Of a stretch of DNA of 64,000 nt, positions 18,070 through 28,500 are shown one piece after another. The stretch spans positions 1,116,001 through 1,180,000 of the forward strand of contig OZ037896.1 in assembly GCA_964035575.1 (NCBI GenBank). Direction: 5' to 3'. The notes beneath the pieces were generated by a model. The model was not told the DNA's origin. It was given only the letters and a program-made list of their open reading frames with translations, and did not search any database. The number at the start of each line of letters is the position of its first letter. The stretch's first letter is position 1. This stretch comes from Rhynchopus sp. YZ270_cl-10. Its lineage: Eukaryota > Euglenozoa > Diplonemea > Diplonemida > Diplonemidae. The position numbers were made by a program, and so were the translations under genes.

Positions 18070-19968
18070 ATGAGAATACCACAAACCCGGCAACCCTCTC
18101 GGGTAAGCTGTGCTTCGTATTCAACCTTTCTTACTCAATGCAGTAGTCAGCAATGGGGAGGGTTGCCAAGCGTACATGCACCCTCCACTGCAAGCGGCAC
18201 GCGCCCCCCCTCTCCTTTGTCCTGGGAAGACGACGCCCGGGGCAGCCGCCAGCTCCGCTCTGTCGGAGGACATCGCACCACAAAGTCATTCCGCCTGCAT
18301 ATGCACCACCCGGGGGTTGGTGTGAAGCAGCGCCTTCGTTGCATGCAGGCGAGACATGCTACCTTTCCGTCGGACCTGCCGACACCTATCCCCAACACAC
18401 CCGACACAAAAGCACAACGCAAACAATCCGCCACAACCCGCGCCTTCATCCACAACGACTACAACCAATGGAGTAACCCCTTCTCCGGACGCACAGAAGA
18501 CACCCCCAGCATCCTTCCCCCAGAGACCATCCACGACTTAAGCAAAACCCCTCCCTCCCAACTCGACCTCGGTGTCAGAGAACTCAAAGAACTTCTACAA
18601 ACACAACATTTATCTCCCGCCCGAAAACAACGTGCCTGCGTCTTGATCAACAATGAGGTCCCCTATCTGCGAAGACCCCCGGTATCTCGACCGGGAACCG
18701 TATCACCCAGCGCGTTACCTCCACTCCACAAAGATAAGTTTCAGGAGCAACTCCAAGCAATGCTACCACAGCTTCGTCCAAGGAAACGATGGAAACGGAG
18801 GCTCACCTCAGAACTCCCCTCCCAAGGCGAAAACCCATTAGAACGGGCAGCAAAGGTATTAGGAAAGCCTAGTGCACCACAAGAAGACCGGCCCTTTGTG
18901 GAATCTATACCGCAATGCCCAATACGCACGCTAATCGAAGCGCTAGACGAACAAGGAGCGATCCGCATGCACGAAGAGGACGTACCCCCCTTTGAGGGGA
19001 AGGATGGTGTCCCCCTCTCCGACGAAGTTGTCGCCTTTTTAAGAAAGGGAATGGTAGGAGACGTTATGCCACCTGACACAGAGGTTTCCATCGCTCCTCT
19101 GGACCTCCAAGAACGCGAGGCGACACCCCAAAAAGAGCCCCCAGGTACGCCTCTCGAAGCTTCATATAAAAGGCGGAATAAGACACAAAGGGATGTGGCA
19201 AAGATGTTTACAAAAAAACCCCTGATCACAAAGGCATTTCGAAAAAGCGAACCGAACCCTACCCCGTGGGATTCTAAGGCTCGCGGTTGTGCACCGGAAA
19301 TGACGATTGAAGACTTGAGGGCACTGCATTTGAGAGTATTGGTGATTAATAGACACAAGAAAGGGGTGCCTGTACAGAGTTTGAAGGATATATGCAGTAC
19401 GCTGAAGGTGGTTGCGTCTGGGACTGCAGCGCCGTCTGCGACGGACCTTCTTGTGGTAAAGATTTTGTTTGATGCGATGACGGATGCGCGTGGCGTTACT
19501 GCAGAAATCCTGAAATATCATGGGTGGATGTGTGGTGGGCGGGTCCTAGATATGCAGACCTTCCGTAAAATCGATCGGTCACGCAATGGTGTGCTGCGAT
19601 TGGGTGATATGGTCCGCTTCTTCTTCCCGCAGCTTGAGCCTAAGGAGGTCAGAGCGTTGACCCACAAACTGGATCTAGCGCACAACAGATCGGAGTCCAT
19701 CACAGTCATCAGCGGGCCTCCGTGGCTCGCACGATACCCAGCTGCAGTGGTCGACGAAGCGTACAGTCTGTTTGTAAGCCTCGGCCCCGACCCAACAACA
19801 GGGCTGCTTCACATCAGCAAGCTGGCAGACAGATACATGAGCGACGCGACAGCACCGCTCAACGAAGGGGATGTTGAAGAGATGACGAATGCCTCGCATC
19901 TCGACCTCGCAAAGTTTGTGGCTCTTGTTGAGCACGCTTTCCAGTCAGATGATTATGACTCAGACTAG
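18070..19968 (+). CDS. EF-hand-like protein of 632 residues, function unknown
   Basis: One uninterrupted frame starting MRIPQTRQPSRV after a TTTTTAG acceptor-like site (18014) and a CCTCCTCCT tract. The first 170 residues are Pro/Ser/Arg rich and probably disordered. The middle carries charged helical segments (for example the basic RPRKRWKRRLTSE). The C-terminal 200 residues resemble two pairs of degenerate EF hands: FRKIDRSRNGVLRLGDMVRFFF at about residues 500-521, and a later GPDPTTGLLHISKLADRYM. Several calcium-ligand positions are not typical, so calcium binding is doubtful. Proteins of this type in flagellates are often cytoskeletal or axonemal, but that is only analogy. The earliest ATG was taken; a later one is possible. 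Confidence 0.65.
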   Translation: MRIPQTRQPSRVSCASYSTFLTQCSSQQWGGLPSVHAPSTASGTRPPSPLSWEDDARGSRQLRSVGGHRTTKSFRLHMHHPGVGVKQRLRCMQARHATFPSDLPTPIPNTPDTKAQRKQSATTRAFIHNDYNQWSNPFSGRTEDTPSILPPETIHDLSKTPPSQLDLGVRELKELLQTQHLSPARKQRACVLINNEVPYLRRPPVSRPGTVSPSALPPLHKDKFQEQLQAMLPQLRPRKRWKRRLTSELPSQGENPLERAAKVLGKPSAPQEDRPFVESIPQCPIRTLIEALDEQGAIRMHEEDVPPFEGKDGVPLSDEVVAFLRKGMVGDVMPPDTEVSIAPLDLQEREATPQKEPPGTPLEASYKRRNKTQRDVAKMFTKKPLITKAFRKSEPNPTPWDSKARGCAPEMTIEDLRALHLRVLVINRHKKGVPVQSLKDICSTLKVVASGTAAPSATDLLVVKILFDAMTDARGVTAEILKYHGWMCGGRVLDMQTFRKIDRSRNGVLRLGDMVRFFFPQLEPKEVRALTHKLDLAHNRSESITVISGPPWLARYPAAVVDEAYSLFVSLGPDPTTGLLHISKLADRYMSDATAPLNEGDVEEMTNASHLDLAKFVALVEHAFQSDDYDSD

Positions 19969-20447
19969 CCTTGATCCCCACAAGGTGATCAAAATTTTTC
20001 TTTTTTATATTTGCTTTCGAGCATTCGCAGCTTTTTTCGTTATTTTTCGTGCTGTTCTGTATTCTAGCCTCAAAGAGGTGATGTCGTGTGAGAACCATTT
20101 CTTTGGTTGATATTGTCGAGACAAGAAAAACCCAACACATTTCCATGTGTTATCCAAAAGAACAAAAAAAAGGAAACCAAAACAAACCAAAACCAACAAA
20201 CAAACACCCCACTTGACAAAAAAAAAATTGTACAGCTCATCTCCTCCATCTCCCTCCCCCTCAAACCTCAAAGCACCCCCATTTCCCTTCCTTCCAGAAT
20301 AGGGGTCTAAATAACCCCGGTGGATTTTTTTTATAGTCTTTCATCTCTCATCACTTCTCCCTCCCGTTTCTTTGCTTATAAATCAACTATTGTCGTTCTC
20401 TCTTATCCCTTATCCCCTCTCTCTTGGCTTTCTTCTTCTTCTTCCAA
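19969..20447. other. Intergenic, pyrimidine-rich near its right end
   Basis: T/A-rich sequence followed by CTCTCTTATCCC-type pyrimidines running up to the next start codon, which may serve as an acceptor tract. Nothing else is seen. Confidence 0.45.
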
Positions 20448-21434
20448 ATGATCGGCCAGCTCTCCCCCGTACGCCCAGACCATGGAATGTGGCGTGATCC
20501 TAATGGATCGCAACCCCCACCTGTCGCACAGTGTGTTGGACGGAGCCCAATGGACAGCATCTTTGTGAGGAATGCGGATGCTGGGGCTGTGATACAGGAG
20601 GTTATGTTGGCTGGACAGGCGATGGCGTCACCACCGCCACCACCACCACCACGGATGCACACAGGGGCCATGCAGGACGTTATGTTGGGGTCACTACCAC
20701 TATCCACAGCACCACCACCGGGGGTTGTTCTGCCGGAAGTGATGCTCGGAGGGGCGATGGCACCGCCAGCAGCCCTACCAGGTATACCAGGTAGGGGAGG
20801 GGTAGGGGGTGTGCAGGAGGCACTGCTCGCGATGTCACCGCGAGCAACGCTTCATGGAGGGGTGGTGCAGGAGGTGACGCTGTCGACGCCGCCGCCACGC
20901 AGCCACTATACCTCCGCTTCGGACGCATGGCTTGCCCGCCACAGCACCGCACACACACCGCCCATTTCACTCCGGAACGACCCAAGACCGCCAGCACCAA
21001 TCCCACCCCCACCACCACCTCCACCTCCACTCGAACGTTCCCTTTCACCGCAACACCCAAGGCAGGTGCCGAATGTGTCGCCTGTGAGAGGGGGTAGGGT
21101 GGGAGGGGGAGGAGGAGGAGGAGGAGTGGGGGCAAGAAAGAGCTCTCCTTCACGGCGGAAAAAGGGAGGAGGAGGAGGTGGTGGCGGCAGTGCACGTGCC
21201 ATGCCCGCCCTCTCAGCAGATCTCGATGCAGAGAAACGCCTAGAATTGGTTCTCACAAAGTGTCTACGCGATAAGGAGGTGGAGATAGAGAGTTTGAAGG
21301 CAGCACTGCAGGGGAGGTTGGCGTCTCCGAGGGGAGGAGGTGGTGGTGGAGGAGGAGGAGGAGGAGGAGGTGTTCCCGCTGGGGTGGGGGTCCCTGCTGC
21401 TCCTGTGCAGCAGGGGGCTCGTATACCCTTATAG
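20448..21434 (+). CDS. Pro/Gly-rich protein with QEVML repeats and a short coiled coil
   Basis: The start MIGQLSPVRPDHG at 20448 follows a long CTTCTTCTTC tract. The product is 328 residues. Five spaced repeats carry a common core: VIQEVMLAG, AMQDVMLGS, VLPEVMLGG, GVQEALLAM and VVQEVTLST, about 25-40 residues apart between residues 48 and 155. Poly-proline runs and poly-glycine runs (each up to about 10-13) follow. A charged helical segment DLDAEKRLELVLTKCLRDKEVEIESLKAALQ at about 265-295 should form a coiled coil (given here as two pieces: DLDAEKRLELVLTK and CLRDKEVEIESLKAALQ). The composition suggests a scaffold or cytoskeletal adaptor. No family is recognised. Confidence 0.65.
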   Translation: MIGQLSPVRPDHGMWRDPNGSQPPPVAQCVGRSPMDSIFVRNADAGAVIQEVMLAGQAMASPPPPPPPRMHTGAMQDVMLGSLPLSTAPPPGVVLPEVMLGGAMAPPAALPGIPGRGGVGGVQEALLAMSPRATLHGGVVQEVTLSTPPPRSHYTSASDAWLARHSTAHTPPISLRNDPRPPAPIPPPPPPPPPLERSLSPQHPRQVPNVSPVRGGRVGGGGGGGGVGARKSSPSRRKKGGGGGGGGSARAMPALSADLDAEKRLELVLTKCLRDKEVEIESLKAALQGRLASPRGGGGGGGGGGGGGVPAGVGVPAAPVQQGARIPL

Positions 21435-22071
21435 GGTGTGGTGGAATGGATGCCTAGTGAGGGTAATTCTTGCGCAGAATATGGCCCTTTAAGGATGGGG
21501 TGTGGGGTGTGTAGAACTCTTTGTGTAGTGTCGTCCTTATAAAAAGATGACGCCAGGTGGGGGAATATTCCTGAGTACGGAATATTGCCTAAAAAGTGGT
21601 CGTCTTTCAAGTGTTTCAGGAGGTTTATGGGGGTTTTTTTTTAAATTTTATTTTAATTAGTTGTTTGCGTGCTGTGCACCTCGAAGGGGGGTTTTTGTCT
21701 GCATGTTATCAACATTGCTTTGTTGTAGATTTTTTTTTTTCAAAATATAAAAAATGTGGGGAAAAAAAATTGCTCCACTGGCTATATGTACCTATCTGTT
21801 TGTATGTCAAAACAAAAAAAAGGGTTCTCTCGTTTTTCAGTTTCATTTTTTTTGCACCTCAGTGTCGAGATCTGTTGTACTTTAGGTGGCGTGCGTCTCG
21901 TTGCCGTACGATGGTTCAGCAATGAGGGAGCTCTTGAGGAGGGGGAGTTGCAATCAGTTGTGGGTAATTCCTGTGAGGGATATTGTCCATTTTTGATGCT
22001 GAAAGGGGTTGTGGCGGAACATTGCTGTGCGTCTTGAGTCGGTTGTGGAGCTGGTGGGTGCGGATGGGGGG
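21435..22071. other. Intergenic, short stem-loop words only
   Basis: Contains GGGTAATTCTTGCGCAGAAT near 21457 and GGGTAATTCCTGTGAGGGAT near 21963, two members of a small stem-loop family, plus T homopolymers. No gene. Confidence 0.45.
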
Positions 22072-23179
22072 GAGTCTTTTAGAACAGTGGTGACTAAGCA
22101 TGCGAGGCTTAGGTTCATCTTGGCGATGCAGCTCTTCTGTTGTGCTCCTCCTGCAGTGCTGTCCATCTCGTGGTGCATCGGTTCTATATCGGAGCTCAGA
22201 GGTGTTGATGGTGCAGGTGTGCAGCATGTGGGTGGTTTGGGGGTGGGTGATGTGCGGTGTGGTGTTCGACTATTGTGCATGGGGAGGGGACCTGCGTGGT
22301 GAGGTGGGTGCTGGCGTCTGTGTGGTGGAGGTGTTGTGGGTGAGGAGCTGACGACCTTGAGTGCTGTGGTGGGTGGGGTGGGGTGTGGGTGCTGCGGAGA
22401 AGGATCCTGAAGCAGACGCAGAGGGCTTGCCTTTGTAGATGGGGATGGAAGAACGAGTGGTGGGATGGGGTGGGTGAGGGACACCCGACAGACCTGTGCA
22501 TGGCCGCATCCTGCTTGGACACTCCATGCAGTGGTCAGCATGCATGGGCAGGCTGCTGTGCAATCACAAACACCTTCCCAGTGCAGCTGTGTGACGGGCC
22601 AGGGTTCTTTTGAGCACCCCGGGCACTCCACAGATGCGCTTGCTTTGCTTGCTTGGTCCGCCCATGCAATGCAGCGGGGGAGACTGTTTGCTGTGGACAC
22701 GCTCTTGGGGTCTTGATGTGAACGTTTTTACTCCACAGCCACGGCATGAGGTTGAAGGTGCCTATGAAATGTTCAGTGGCACCTTCCCTGGATGCTGTGC
22801 CACATGGTTCAAGGCAAGGTGTGCTCTGGTCTGCGGTTGTATGCGTATGATTGGCGACAGTCTTTCATGCAGCGCACATCCTGCCTACAGAGCTTTGCCT
22901 TGGCTGGGTTCTGGGGATAGGGGTGAGTGGGTTAGGGGTTTAGTGGCCTTGGTTATCGCAGGACACCCCTTGTGGCTGCTTCCGTTGCTGGACCCCAGGT
23001 TCCTCAATGGCGTTTGTGCACCTACCGTTTCATGGGGACAACGTATGGCCCTGCTCATAGGGGCAGATCAGTATTTTCGGGGGATTGTGGGTTGTGCAGT
23101 TGTGGTTGTAGCGGGGTAGGGGGTGTATGTGCACACGCGCATCCTGCTTGGACTGCCCATGCAGTGAAGGGCGCAGTTG
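22072..23179 (+). repeat. Long interspersed repeat R, copy A
   Basis: A unit of about 1.1 kb that begins GAGTCTTTTAGA, then an H1 hairpin (GTGACTAAGC, ATGCGAG, GCTTAGGTTCATC). Long stretches match copy B (24065-25200), and the first 0.7 kb also matches copy C (58887-59681). Internally it has several related words such as GCATCCTGCTTGGAC and CCATGCAGTG. Minus-strand frames through it are not consistent between copies, so it is probably non-coding. A and B are direct repeats about 2 kb apart. Confidence 0.8.
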
Positions 23180-24064
23180 CGTGCACCGTGCGTCACACCA
23201 GGTCGATGCTTTGCCCACCCTGTGTTGTGTTCACATAGCACTACAGCGCTGCAAGCTTGTGAGGGCAAGGGGTATCATCCTGGGTCGGTCTCCTGCTTAG
23301 ATGCAAACAAAACGGAGGTTCCCCCCCAGCAACGAGACAACCTCAGTGTTCTGCGTGATGTGTGTTCCTCTCTCCCGGTGCACCTTTTATGCACCAGGGG
23401 ACACTGTCACGAGAGGGCTGTTGTATTTCACGTCAACTCTTTGGTTTTAACCGTTGTTTAAGGAGCTCCGAACAACGGTGTTGGGTGCTGTGTCTTGAGG
23501 GCGAGGTTGGGGAACTGGATAGTATGGATAGGGTCGCCGTGTACTGCATTGCCACCTGAGGGCAGCGAACCCGAGGGCTCCTAGTGACGGTATTTGGTGT
23601 TTTGCTATCAGAAGGGATACCGTGGTGTTTCGAGTGTTCTGATGGACGTTGATCAATACAGCCACTAACCCCCTTTGGTCAATGGTGGTTGAAGACGCTG
23701 TGCCAAATTTCTAAAATATGCGGACATGCAGACGTCTGTCGTGTTCGTCGTATGCAAACGTCTGCAGCCTGGCAGATCAAAAGGGGTGGGTTCTTTGTCA
23801 TCATGGCAATGCTATGCATTGTGTGACGTATTCATGAAATGAGCTTACCTAGGTTGAGTCGTTTGCACAGGAGCAGTGAGGAGACAACGAGAAGGGGGAA
23901 GGAGGGAAGGAGAGGATCCTGCGACACAATGACACTTCGGTGTCTCTCACCTCGGGCTCAGGTGTGTCATCTTCGGGGAGAACGCGGTGGTGGGCTGCGC
24001 CAAAGTGCTTGGCGATGTTGTTCTCCCCCCACAGATTTCTAGTATCAGCTTCTGGCCGGTCAAT
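23180..24064. other. Spacer between repeat copies A and B
   Basis: Contains one family H3 hairpin repeat (23355-23440), a GCAGACGT inverted word near 23727-23766 and no gene I can support. A short minus-strand frame at 23849-24079 reads LWGENNIAKHFG, faintly like a helix-turn-helix, but is too short to call. Confidence 0.45.
23355..23440 (+). repeat. Hairpin repeat, family H3
   Basis: Has the family features: CCCGGTGCACC, a second GCACCAGGGG word, ACACTGTCACGAGAGGGC, then TGTATTTCACGTCAACTC. Other members lie at 38336, 40681, 44988, 57598 and 60510, all on the + strand. Confidence 0.7.
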
Positions 24065-25200
24065 GAGTCTTTTAGACAATGGTGACTAAGCATGCGAGGC
24101 TTAGGTTCATCTTGGCGATGCAGCTCTTCTGTTGTGCTCCTCCTGCAGTGCTGTCCATCTCGTGGTGCATCGGTTCTTAATCGGTGAGCTCAGAGGTGTT
24201 GATGGTGCAGGTGTGCAGCATGTGGGTGGTTTGGGGGTGGGTGATGTGCGGTGTGGTGTTCGACTATTGTGCATGGGGAGGGGACCTGCGTGGTGAGGTG
24301 GGTGCTGGCGTCTGTGAGGTGGAGGTGTTGTGGGTGAGGAGCTGACGACCTTGAGTGCTGTGGTGGGTGGGGTGGGGTGTGGGTGCTGCGGAGAACGAGT
24401 GGTGGGATGGGGTGGGTCGACAGACCTGTGCATGGCCGCATCCTGCTTGGACACTCCATGCAGTGGTCAGCATGCATGGGCAGGCTAGGCTGCTGTGTTG
24501 TGCCTCTTCATGCGAATGGTGTAGGTGCACGGGCTTTGGTTTATTCCACATCAACAGCGTTGATGTGACGGCTGTGTGCGATCCCCCACAAACACCTTCC
24601 CAGTGCAGCTGTGTGACGGGCCAGGGTTCTTTTGAGCACCCCGGGCACTCCACAGATGCGCTTGCTTTGCTTGCTTGGTCCGCCCATGCAATGCAGCGGG
24701 GGAGACTGTTTGCTGTGGACACGCTCTTGGGGTCTTGATGTGCACGTCTTTACTGTCCACAGCCACGGCATGAGGTTGAAGGTGCCTATGAAATGTTCAG
24801 TGGCACCTTCCCTGGATGCTGTGCCACATGGTTCAAGGCAAGGTGTGCTCTGGTCTGCGGTTGTATGCGTATGATTGGCGACAGTCTTTCATGCAGCGCA
24901 CATCCTGCCTACAGAGCTTTGCCTTGGCTGGGTTCTGGGGATAGGGGGTGAGTGGGTTAGGGGTTTAGTGGTCTTGGTTGTGGCCGCTGTGGTGCCCTGC
25001 TTCCGTTGCTGGACTCCAGGTTCCTCAATGGCGTTTGTGCACCTACCGTTTCATGGGGACAACGTATGGCCCTGCTCATAGGGGCAGATCAGTATTTTCG
25101 GGGGATTGTGGGTTGTGCAGTTGTGGTTGTAGCGGGGTAGGGGGTGTATGTGCACACGCACATCCTGCTTGGACTGCCCATGCAGTGAGGGGCGCAGTTG
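24065..25200 (+). repeat. Long interspersed repeat R, copy B
   Basis: The closest relative of copy A over its whole length, with small insertions and deletions, including a segment with a hairpin ACATCAAC-AGC-GTTGATGT that copy A lacks but copy C has. It ends about 360 bases before the next gene. Confidence 0.8.
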
Positions 25201-25559
25201 TGGGATGTGCAGTTGTGGCCCCCTTCCCCTTCCCCCTCCTCCTCCAGCACCCCTTTTCTCACCTCTCCCCCTCTCTTCCGCACAGATAAAAAGCTATTCA
25301 CACACACCTTTTGGAGAGCTTCCTCCCCCTCCCCCCTCCCCCCTCCCCTATTCAGTTCTCCACATACCCTTTCTCTTCTCTAACCACTCCACCCTACCCC
25401 ACCCTACCCACCCCACCTCACCCCCTTTTTGCCAATGTCGAATCAGCAATAGCATTTATTTTCTCTTCTCTTCGTCCTTTTCTAAAAAGGCACCTTTTTT
25501 TTTAAAACAAAAAACACCTGAAATTTTGAATAACCTCTGGGAGGTCTTCGTTTCTCTCT
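25201..25559. other. Pyrimidine-rich leader region
   Basis: Dense CCCTTCCCC, CTCCCCCTC and CCACCCTACCCC tracts precede the start codon of the large membrane protein. They would suit a trans-splice acceptor region. The exact AG is not clear. Confidence 0.4.
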
Positions 25560-28500
25560 ATGATGCGAGAAGCATTGTTTTTTGTGTTGTTTTGTACGTT
25601 ACTTCACTTGGTTGGCGGGGAAGGGGCGGCGGGGGAGACAACAAGCGGATCTGTTTGGTGGACATGGTACGAACCGGATACAGACTGCGAAGGCACGCCG
25701 CAGCACCTTGAGTGGACCCGGAGTAGCGAATGCATTTCCTCTGCGTTGCTGCCTTTGGACGATCCGTTGCGGCGTGCGTCGGTTCACCTTCTTGGGAGCC
25801 CCTATGATGTCGCAGTGTCTTGTTACGACCCGACGTCCGAGACCAATTATAACCCAAATGATGATTTCGTCATCATCCAATTCTTCGCAACGTCTAACGC
25901 GCAATGCGACACCGTCCGGCATACCTTGCTTCTCAAAGAACCTTCGGAATGCTCAAAAAACGTTTCCCTCGCTATCATCGGAGACGATCCTGACAACACC
26001 TCCGTCCCCATCACCTATTATGACACCGCTTTTGAGGCCTCAAAGCATATTCGTGAGATTGAAGGTTATGTTGCGGATGTGGTGCTCAAAGATGCTCGGT
26101 TTTTTTGCTCGCGTTGCAACTGGATGTTCTTTAAGGAGGCTGCCCCGCCGTACTTCCTACAGGGTGCGGGTATTGTAGTGTTTCTTTTGGTCTGCATTCT
26201 GCTGAATTACTCTTTGCAGGATAAGGTGGATAAATGGGTTAAAACGCTTCCTTCAAAGCTGTGCTGTGGTGCGAAGAGAGAGGCTGATGAGGTAGGGGCC
26301 TTGGTAGAGGTTTTGCCTAGTATTGTGGAACCTCCACGGTCCGGACACGAAGCGATGGCTGCGTCTGGAGCATCGTGTTCCGAGGCGTGGGAACGGTGTT
26401 ATTCTACGGTAACTCCTGCGACGCCGGCTCGTGAACATCTCGCAACTCCGTTGCTGCGCAACCTTAGCGGGGTGCCCTCGGAAAGCATGGGGAGCTCTCT
26501 TTTCAGTCTCATCCGTTCTCCTACTGCGGCAACCAGCGCGACTACTAGGGTAGCTTCAAGTGGAGCTGCAGGAGGGACACCACCTCTTGCAAGCCCACCC
26601 CATGGACCAGCAGAAAGGGCAGGGCATAGTTTAGTGCGCAGCAGCGCTGCGTTGCGTGCTGCGTGTAGAGGAACGGCAATGGCACCGCCGGTATTGGGGT
26701 CGGGTTGGAGGGGGGGTTGTGGAGTAGGGGGAGGGTTTGGAGGGAGTTGCGGCGGCGGTGGCGGCTGCAGTCAAAACGAACCCAAAATGTGCTCCGAAAG
26801 CAGTCTCGGCCGGCGGAACTCCGCTCACACCAGCCTTCTCACACCGGCCCCTACCTCCACCCCACTCCCCCAAAGCCGTAAGATGCAAGAAGGGGACGAC
26901 GACCTCTCACCCCACATAGGGCTACTCTGCATCACTTCCCCAACGGCAGACCCTCTGCACACCCTTACCCATGCTGAGGTAGGCCTGCAGCTCTCCCCTG
27001 ATATGAACCCTACCGTTAGCACGCCGCTTAGGGCTCGCACTACAGGGTTTCCTCAGGGGTCGTTTAGTCTGCCAAAGACCTATTCAGAGAAGAACCTAGG
27101 GGATAACGGGAAAGCGGCGAAGAGAGTGTCATTGTTAACACCGTGCACGCCTTTGTTAAGCGATCCTGCGTCCTCTCCATTGCCTTTTACACAAATGCTG
27201 TCCTCTTTGGCTCCTGCAGTTCCAGTGGAGGCGCAGCGAAGTGCGTCGTTCTCTCCTGCAACGGTACGGCTACCAGAACTAACCTCTCCTGCATTGAGTG
27301 TGCACCCTTTGACCCCAATGCTGGGTTTGCATACATCCCTTCGTGTTCCCAGCTGTTTTGATTTGGAGGATACGGTAGCAGCGCCAGGGAGACTGTACGC
27401 ACCTCCCCCTGACGTGGTTACTTCATACCATGAACACTCCGCACCATCGGACCAGATGGATTCCCCTTATACGTTGTACTCTCCAACAGGACAGTCTTCG
27501 TTGCTTGCCTCTCCAACGTCTGAAGAGCAAGGAAGTGGGTGTGATGAGGTACGTGGTCCTAGGGTAGTCACGCTACCAGAAGATACTGCAAGCTGTCGTG
27601 ATAAGGCCTCATTAGAGGGGTTTGCGATGAAAGGCCTGTTAGGACAATATGCAGAAATTTTAGAAATTAGTGTTGACGCAAAGGGCCACCGCGCACAATG
27701 CCATTTTCAGGAACCTCTCGTTTGGGTACGCCATTCTGAGGTGCTAGAGCAAAACAGAGAGGTGCACACTCCGCAGTCCTTCAGGGGGATAAGGCATTCT
27801 ATGCAATTTGGGGCAGAGTCGCCCCTTGGGGGCGCGTCGCCAAAAGGGGTGCGGGCAAATCCTTTGACGGTGTCGTTTCCTGAGCAGGAGTCGGAGTTTC
27901 CTTCAGATATGTTATCGTTATTGAGGCATGACGCAGAAAATGTTGAAGGTGAGGAAGAGGGTGATGTTGTCGTACCCGCAAAGCTGTACCATGCTACACC
28001 TGAATTTCTCGCATCGCTCCCGCGTGTAGAGAGCCCAGAGGACTGCGCATTTTTTGACGAAAAATTCGCAAATGACGCCATCGTATTAAAGACCGTCGCT
28101 GGGTGGAGTATCCTTCAGTTGCCCTCTAGTGTAGTGTGGCTTCTTCACAAAGATCTCAACGCTGTTTCGACCTGTGGAGCACGCTATGTGAGGGTCGTCG
28201 GAAAAGCGGAGTTTAAAAGCAAATGCAGTCCATGGCATGAGTGGTGGGGGGATTTTGAGTTGTGCGTTGGGAAGGTGGAGAGGGTGGAGGCGGTGAATGG
28301 GGTAGTCAACTGTGTGGTCGCGTTTAAGGGGTCTGCGACGCTGACGATCCCGGCAACGTGCTTGACACGGTGCAGCCAGGCGGAGCACGACAGAGACTTC
28401 TTCCTCTCCCCACAGAAGGTCACCCACCGCACCATGATGGCAGTCTTTGTTGCTTCTGCGCCTATTCTGCTGGCTCTGAAGGGCGCCTTTTTGCTCTACT

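Noticed and set aside
21954-22700. Long minus-strand frames through repeat R, also in copies B and C
   Set aside because: The frames are not kept between the three copies and the translations are Pro/His/Thr-rich without domains, so they are shadows of a non-coding repeat.
23849-24079. Minus-strand frame with LWGENNIAKHFG, like a helix-turn-helix
   Set aside because: Too short, partly inside repeat R, with no supporting neighbour or second motif.
22500-25200. Possible snRNA or spliced-leader RNA genes in repeat R
   Set aside because: I could not find a donor-like leader end, Sm site and stable fold together; only generic hairpins are visible.
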